Source: Membranipora membranacea (lineage: Eukaryota; Bryozoa; Gymnolaemata; Cheilostomatida; Membraniporidae). Taken from it: a DNA stretch of 64,000 bases. This document shows positions 58,901 through 64,000 of this stretch, one piece after another. The translations under genes were made by a program, and so were the position numbers. How positions within the stretch are numbered: the first letter of the stretch is position 1; every line of letters begins with the position of its first letter. The notes beneath the pieces were generated by a model that saw only the letters and a list, made by a program, of their open reading frames with translations, did no database searches and was not told the DNA's origin. The stretch covers positions 30,542,162 to 30,606,161 of the forward strand of contig OU612067.1 in the NCBI GenBank assembly GCA_914767715.1, given 5' to 3'.

Positions 58901-61900
58901 CCTTCACTGCAAATTATTGGAAATCCAAATTGTCATTGGATTACCCACACATCATCATTTATATAATGATTCAGAGCCAATCTGCAATCAGTAAGCTATT
59001 GAACTATGAAATTGCTTCCCTGGGCTTGCGTAAAATTAATAAAGCTTGCAACAGCCCAATGCGTTGATGACAATTGTTATTTTTAGCCGCAAAACCTGTG
59101 TTAGTCCGTCTTATTCATTGATTTTCTTCAGTCAATATACCATCATGAGGAGAGAAGGTTTATGCCCTGTCTGCTCAATGTTAGCCTTCAACACTCATCA
59201 GGCATTTTAAGCTTCCCATAATTTGCTAAGCGCCAAACACTGATGTTAGTGCCAAGTATAAAATATGATCTGAAATCAGTTGCAATATGAGAAATCTAAA
59301 CTCGATCGTGCAATTCTAGACAATTTTGGAAAGTCCTGACCAGTCATGAAATAGTGTTTATAGTGGCCTGATGTGTAAGGCATGAGTCTTATTGGTTAGA
59401 TGACACATGAGGTGACTGATGTAGTCAATCACAGGCGATTAGTCAGAAGGGGTGTTGTCCAACGCATAGCTAGCCATTGGCTGCTAGAAAGTCAACATGG
59501 CAGGTGTGCTACTTTCCAGTAAAGTTGTTGTCACCTAACATTTATTTGAGTCTGTGGTCATGAAGGTCTAAGGTATAGTTGATTTCACACTTAATTTTAT
59601 CACCAGGCGTTTGCTGGGCGCTCATGAGGTAATCAACAACTGCATCTATGGTGATACTGGGACAAAGTGATTGCATTTGCTGCTCAAAACAGCAAGCCTG
59701 TACTACAGAGGACAGCCATAAACATAATAATACTTTATATGTTTATGGGTATAGCGCATGTGGATTCTGGGTTACAAAGGCTGGACAACTTCTCAATCAG
59801 CTGAGATTTTCAGACAACATAACTTGATAAAACTCAATTAATAATCAACTTTAGCGTCATGCAATTCATTCTTTAATTATGGAATTAGCCCTCCAGTCTT
59901 CTGCTCTGTCGGGTGTCTCGAAAGCCTACTACAAATGAGGTGTTTTTAATTTGTGCGTAAAAATGCTCCGCGGACTGTAATGCCAAGCGATGTTTTGATC
60001 ATGCTCACTATGTCTCAGGTAGTAAATAGATATTGGACATTCGCACAAAGCCATAGGGAGACCAAAAAACCCAAGTCGTACTTGTATGGTTCAACTTCAA
60101 ACATTCTTATTATTGTGTTATTTCTCAGGTGATTTGCTCCCAGCTGATGGTATTCTCATACAGAGTAATGACTTGAAGGTGGATGAGTCATCGCTGACTG
60201 GGGAGTCAGATCTGGTGAAGAAGGGAATAGATAGAGACCCCATGTTACTCTCAGGTGAATACAAATATATAAATGGCATAGACTGCTGCCCTAAGAGTTT
60301 TCCCAGAATGCATCTGATCCTGCAGTTTCGAGGAGACAAATAGAAGGACTGTAACTTGGCCTAGGTTGCTGGAAGCGGCTTTCCATTAATATTATGATTG
60401 ATGTCCATGATCGAATGCCACAACCCGCAACCCAGGCAATGTTTAAGATCTTCAACTGATAGAAAACTAGATGAAGTTGCTCAAGGTAGTTGATAACTGA
60501 ATTACCACATTCTATTATCAACAACCCAAACTACTAGGGAACATACTAGTAGGCTACATACAACATATATAACCTGGGAATTCCAGAATGTTGCATTGTG
60601 GGATACTCTTACCATGCCCAAGTGAACAAAAAATGTCTGCGGTTATCCCCCTTGGGTATTGAGAAAAGTAACATTTTGATGCAGACTGTGGTATGATAAT
60701 GCTACTGGAGCGAATCTTTTTCCCAGCAACTCTCTGAGAAGACCATAAAATCCTCAAATATCTAAGACCAATACCGATTATAGTTATAGATGTTTTTGTA
60801 ACAATGACTCAAAATTTGGGTAGGACTGTATAAAGAGCCAAACTGCATCAATGACCTGGTATTCCCAGAAATCAGTTATTTTCATGGTTTTTTTATTGCC
60901 AAATTACAGCATCATCCTTATTTTCTTATTGAGTTGAGTATTTTATTTGGTTTAAAATGGACTGTCATTAGGCACCACTCTGTGATATGTCTGTTTGTAA
61001 TAGGATTTGATTTGGCCACAAACTCGTAGTTCTGAAAGCCACACCACTGTCTACAACTATGTTTGAACGACAGCTTTGCTAGTTGGGACGGTGCCTCGCA
61101 TTCCCTGGCCTCTTAAGATCTATACTGGAACACGCTAGCATAATCCTGCCGTCCCACCCACTACATTGTTTGACCTTGACTTTGCCTGCCTAGAAGCCAT
61201 AATCGCCTCCGACCAGGTCTTAATTAGACACATTTTAGCAGCTTACGTTTATTAATTTCACCCACACCGTATTTCCTATACATTCAGAGGTCAATTAACT
61301 CGCTAATTACGCAACTAAACGTTCCCAGGCTGCAGAAACATGCACTGTTGTCCAGCCCCTCAGGTTCTACTGTTGATGCCTTGTTCCGCACTCTGCATAG
61401 GTTGGGCCAGGCGCTTAATCCATGGTCCAGTCTTGTGTTATATATAGATACTGGTTTAGTTTTATGTCTGAATTACTACTGCAGGGTGGGCGGTTGAATT
61501 CATCAGTAAACTACACGCACAGGTCAAACCTATAAAGAAATCTACTATAGTTAGTGTGATCAGAACTCCCATTGATGAGCCACTGTATCTGCATCATAAC
61601 ATGTTCCAAAAATAGTTACAAAATATTATGATGTTGTTAGGGCAATTGGCCTTTTTTGTATTTTGTTCTGAAGCTGCTTGTTGTTATTCAGTTCTGGCTA
61701 GTCTTTTAATGTCACATGGACACAAATTAGGACATTTTATCGTCAACAGCCAACCACAGGTAACTTGTCTCAAAGTGAATCACTTCACAAAACAATATTG
61801 AGTCAAGTATGATAAGTTGATAAATTGGTAGGACAACTCCATGTTGTATCAGAAAAGATATTTCATAGTATGAGCAGGGAGGGTGGTAAGAGCAACTTGA

Positions 61901-63923
61901 GTAGTAGGTTGTAGGCCAGGATTTTATTCCCTTTGATTCCCCGTCAGCGTTAACAGTTCCTCCGTAAAGAGTTAAGTTTACCTAATGTAAAGTAAAATTC
62001 CCATGTTTGCCAACTGCATTACGAATTTGGCCACAACTTCCAAACCACAAATAACAAGTTAATTTTAATGTTCTCATTGATTATTACTTCAATCAGCAGA
62101 GCAGCTGCTAGTCTCTGCCTCCTCACTGCCATGATTAATAATGTATGATGTGTATGTCTGTCTGTATGTCTACTCTAGGCTATATAGAGAAAATTAATAT
62201 TATACCAGGCCATGTCGTGATTGAATCTGAGCTATTTATAGCTGTATGTATGATGCAGGATTTTACAAGTCGGTCTTTGGCCTGTTAGAGGTAGTATCTA
62301 ATCTCATGCATTGAGAGAATATGTCATCAACCTAGAGGTGGTACATTACAGTTACAGATATGGTGCCATAAGGTTAAGGGCATTTCTAAGTTTGTCGGGC
62401 CCTTCAAAATCTCAACCCCCCATCTGAGAAGTTCGAAGCACTGACTCCATATAGGCCTACTACTCAACTTTAGGAAGGTCATCATCGGGAACTAATGCCA
62501 TTAACAAGTACATGGTTCTCTTCCAAAGTTCATCAAATCACATGACATGACTGGGCTTTTAGGCTGATTCAATGCAGTGGTTTGTCTGGTGATAAGTGAC
62601 AGCTCCTGTATTACTGTACAATGTAAGGAGTTATTCTGCTTGCTGCTGTGGCAAAACACTATACCACAATTGTACGATGTTAGGTTGACTATTAAAGCGT
62701 TTGCAATTATTGAAGCCTGCATCAATTTTACGATTTTTACTCATTAAGATTATTTTGTGATGTTTTTGTTGCTTTACAGGTACTCATGTGATGGAAGGCA
62801 GTGGTAAGATGGTAGTAGCAGCAGTCGGTACAAACTCACAGGCTGGAATTATCTTCGCTCTGCTGGGAGCTACAGCTGAAGAGCCGGCAGCCAACAAAAA
62901 CTCCAACGCTGTCCATATTGCTCAAGATGATGAGAACACCAACGCAAACTCAAATGACGGTTAGTCTCTGCAGGTTTCTGTTTAGGGGCAAGGTAATGTT
63001 TAAATTAGGCCTAGGCTATGTATTTGAGGCCTACTACCATTTTAAACCAGGGTTCCAAGAGTCAATCTAGATCTCTGATGTTAGAGTGGTCTTTGTTCCC
63101 TGCACTGGGATCAGGTTATTTCAGAAGTCTTATGATAAAGTGGTGGTGAATTTCCACTGAAAGAAAAACCCGGTGTTAAGGTAATATGAAACCATTCAGA
63201 TGTAAGACTAGCTGTCAGCAATGAACTCCCTAGCTGTCACAGCGCCTTTATTGTTGGCATTTTGGTATTTGCTATTAGGCCTTGCCCAGATTAATATTTC
63301 TAGCACACTTAGTGTAATGGTATTACAATTTTGATCTAAAATAATCTAATAAATGTCTAAACAATCTAAATAGTGTGAAATTTTGTGGGTTATTCAAAAG
63401 CATTTACAATATTTAAACTTAATACGGTCAGCGTATTAGCAGTGGATATAAAGTCTAAGTCTAAGTCTAAGTGTTAGTTGGTAGTGACGTAAAGCGTATC
63501 ATAATTATAAGCTGCACTGCAAGGACATAAAATGCCTGTGGGGTGTTGGTATAACATGGTTTTCATCTACTTTATAAGCTCTAAACTTAGATTTCTTCCA
63601 TATCAATGTTCTGCAAAGACCCTAAAAACCAAGTAGATGCACTGAGATAAGATGGTTGTAACGGCCTTATTGGCGGTTAAGATATTTTGCTTTGTTGAAA
63701 CTATAATGTGCAACACTTTTTTAAGTCCTGCTATGATTGAAAATAGAGCAAATATGCTTTTCAATGGCTCACAGCCCCCACTTCCCTTAATGTCTTGCAT
63801 CAGCCATCCTATTGAACTGGCAAAACATACCTAACTTCTGCTGTGTACATTAAAACAATGGTAAATTATCTTGTGATCCTTTATCTTTTTCAGCAAAGAA
63901 CGGCACTCCTGAAGGCCAGCCAC
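52945..63923 (+). CDS. ATP2B: plasma-membrane Ca2+-transporting ATPase, 5' part
   Basis: P2B-type ATPase that exports Ca2+ from the cytosol. Six exons lie in the window, all joined in phase 1: 52945-53170, 55418-55606, 58042-58272, 60129-60254, 62780-62959, 63894-63923; the gene runs on beyond 64000. The N-terminus has a glycine run (DDGGGGGG) then [20 protein letters not shown] and [16 protein letters not shown], the family's opening motif. Exon 2 has [29 protein letters not shown] and the first membrane span ([17 protein letters not shown]). Exon 3 has the second span ([20 protein letters not shown]) and the start of the actuator domain. Exon 4 has [20 protein letters not shown] then SLTGESD, the dephosphorylation TGES loop. 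Exon 5 has [20 protein letters not shown], then an acidic variable region. The phosphorylation DKTGT motif is downstream of the window. Introns of 1.5-2.5 kb are larger than in the neighbouring genes. Confidence 0.93.
53934..54269. mobile_element. foldback element with tRNA-like core, in ATP2B intron 1
   Basis: 336 bases bounded by inverted ends: left CCCTATAGGAGTTTAGTTTT, right reverse complement CCCTATAGGAGTTTAATTTA. Short GCGAAATTTAGT words recur inside on both sides. The core (54076-54157) has an A box (TGGTGTAGTGG, 54082), a B box (GGTTCGAATCC, 54134) with a perfect T arm (CTGGG/CCCAG) and a long variable-arm-like segment. The acceptor stem does not pair and the anticodon loop lacks U33, so it is not a functional tRNA. 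Confidence 0.75.
56850..56900. repeat. dispersed C-rich repeat, copy 3
   Basis: C run, CTAGTCTCTTGGCACCCGTC, then CGATGGCCCCCTCT; degenerate relative of the copies at 30248 and 49791. Confidence 0.5.
57864..57891. repeat. short perfect hairpin
   Basis: CAGGCAGCTACA, loop AAAA, TGTAGCTGCCTG: 12-bp perfect stem 150 bases before ATP2B exon 3. Confidence 0.9.
58280..62770. other. ATP2B introns 3 and 4, no further gene seen
   Basis: Apart from exon 60129-60254, I see no supported coding region, RNA gene or well-defined element in these introns. Confidence 0.5.
63457..63474. repeat. (AAGTCT)n short tandem repeat
   Basis: Three to four copies of a 6-base unit in ATP2B intron 5. Confidence 0.8.
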
Positions 63924-64000
63924 GTAAGTCTGATCTTTATTATTTCAAGTGTCAGAAATTGAGGGTTGGATATTCCCTCGTTGCTATCCAATCTATATCT

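Overview
The window is animal nuclear DNA. Nearly all genes are split by GT-AG introns of about 100 bases to 3 kb. The recognisable host proteins are metazoan: prolyl oligopeptidase, plasma-membrane Ca2+ ATPase and a CUB/sushi-type membrane receptor. Intergenic DNA is AT-rich and full of decayed LINEs, foldback elements and one DNA transposon. A marine invertebrate (sponge, cnidarian or similar) fits best; I cannot name the species from sequence alone.

Layout. 1-7 kb: an unrecognised acidic exon, a decayed CR1/L2-like LINE, helicase remnants and a minus-strand gene with a trihelix Myb/SANT-like domain; a 170-base satellite closes this part. 7.4-13.8 kb (minus): one gene with an N-terminal Tudor-like module, a 13-base microexon, an array of duplicated acidic exons and a C-terminal zinc-finger-like exon. 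15.3-15.8 kb: a second LINE end. 15.9-19.8 kb: a DNA transposon with 27-base terminal inverted repeats and a six-exon DDE-type transposase broken by one stop. 20.1-28.1 kb (plus): an unrecognised gene with eight near-identical 47-codon exons at a 262-base period. 30.2-34.2 kb (plus): a type I receptor (signal peptide, CUB, CUB-like, sushi-like, membrane span, tyrosine-motif tail). 34.5-44.0 kb (minus, convergent with the receptor): complete prolyl oligopeptidase in 17 exons with a LINE fragment in one intron. 44-52.9 kb: gene-poor, with a foldback element and hairpins. 52.9-63.9 kb (plus): 5' part of an ATP2B-type Ca2+ pump, continuing past the window.

The most unusual signals are: (i) two neighbouring unrelated genes each grown by tandem duplication of symmetric exons, one array very recent; (ii) two places where reading frame and family conservation demand a 3' splice site after a long T tract but the genome reads TG instead of AG, one of them directly before the catalytic serine of prolyl oligopeptidase; (iii) a receptor with a YMNM motif and a tail duplicated by a 24-base repeat; (iv) foldback elements carrying tRNA-like pol III promoter boxes.

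Exon borders were read by eye from splice signals, frame and homology recalled from memory. Borders may be off by a few bases and no expression evidence was available.
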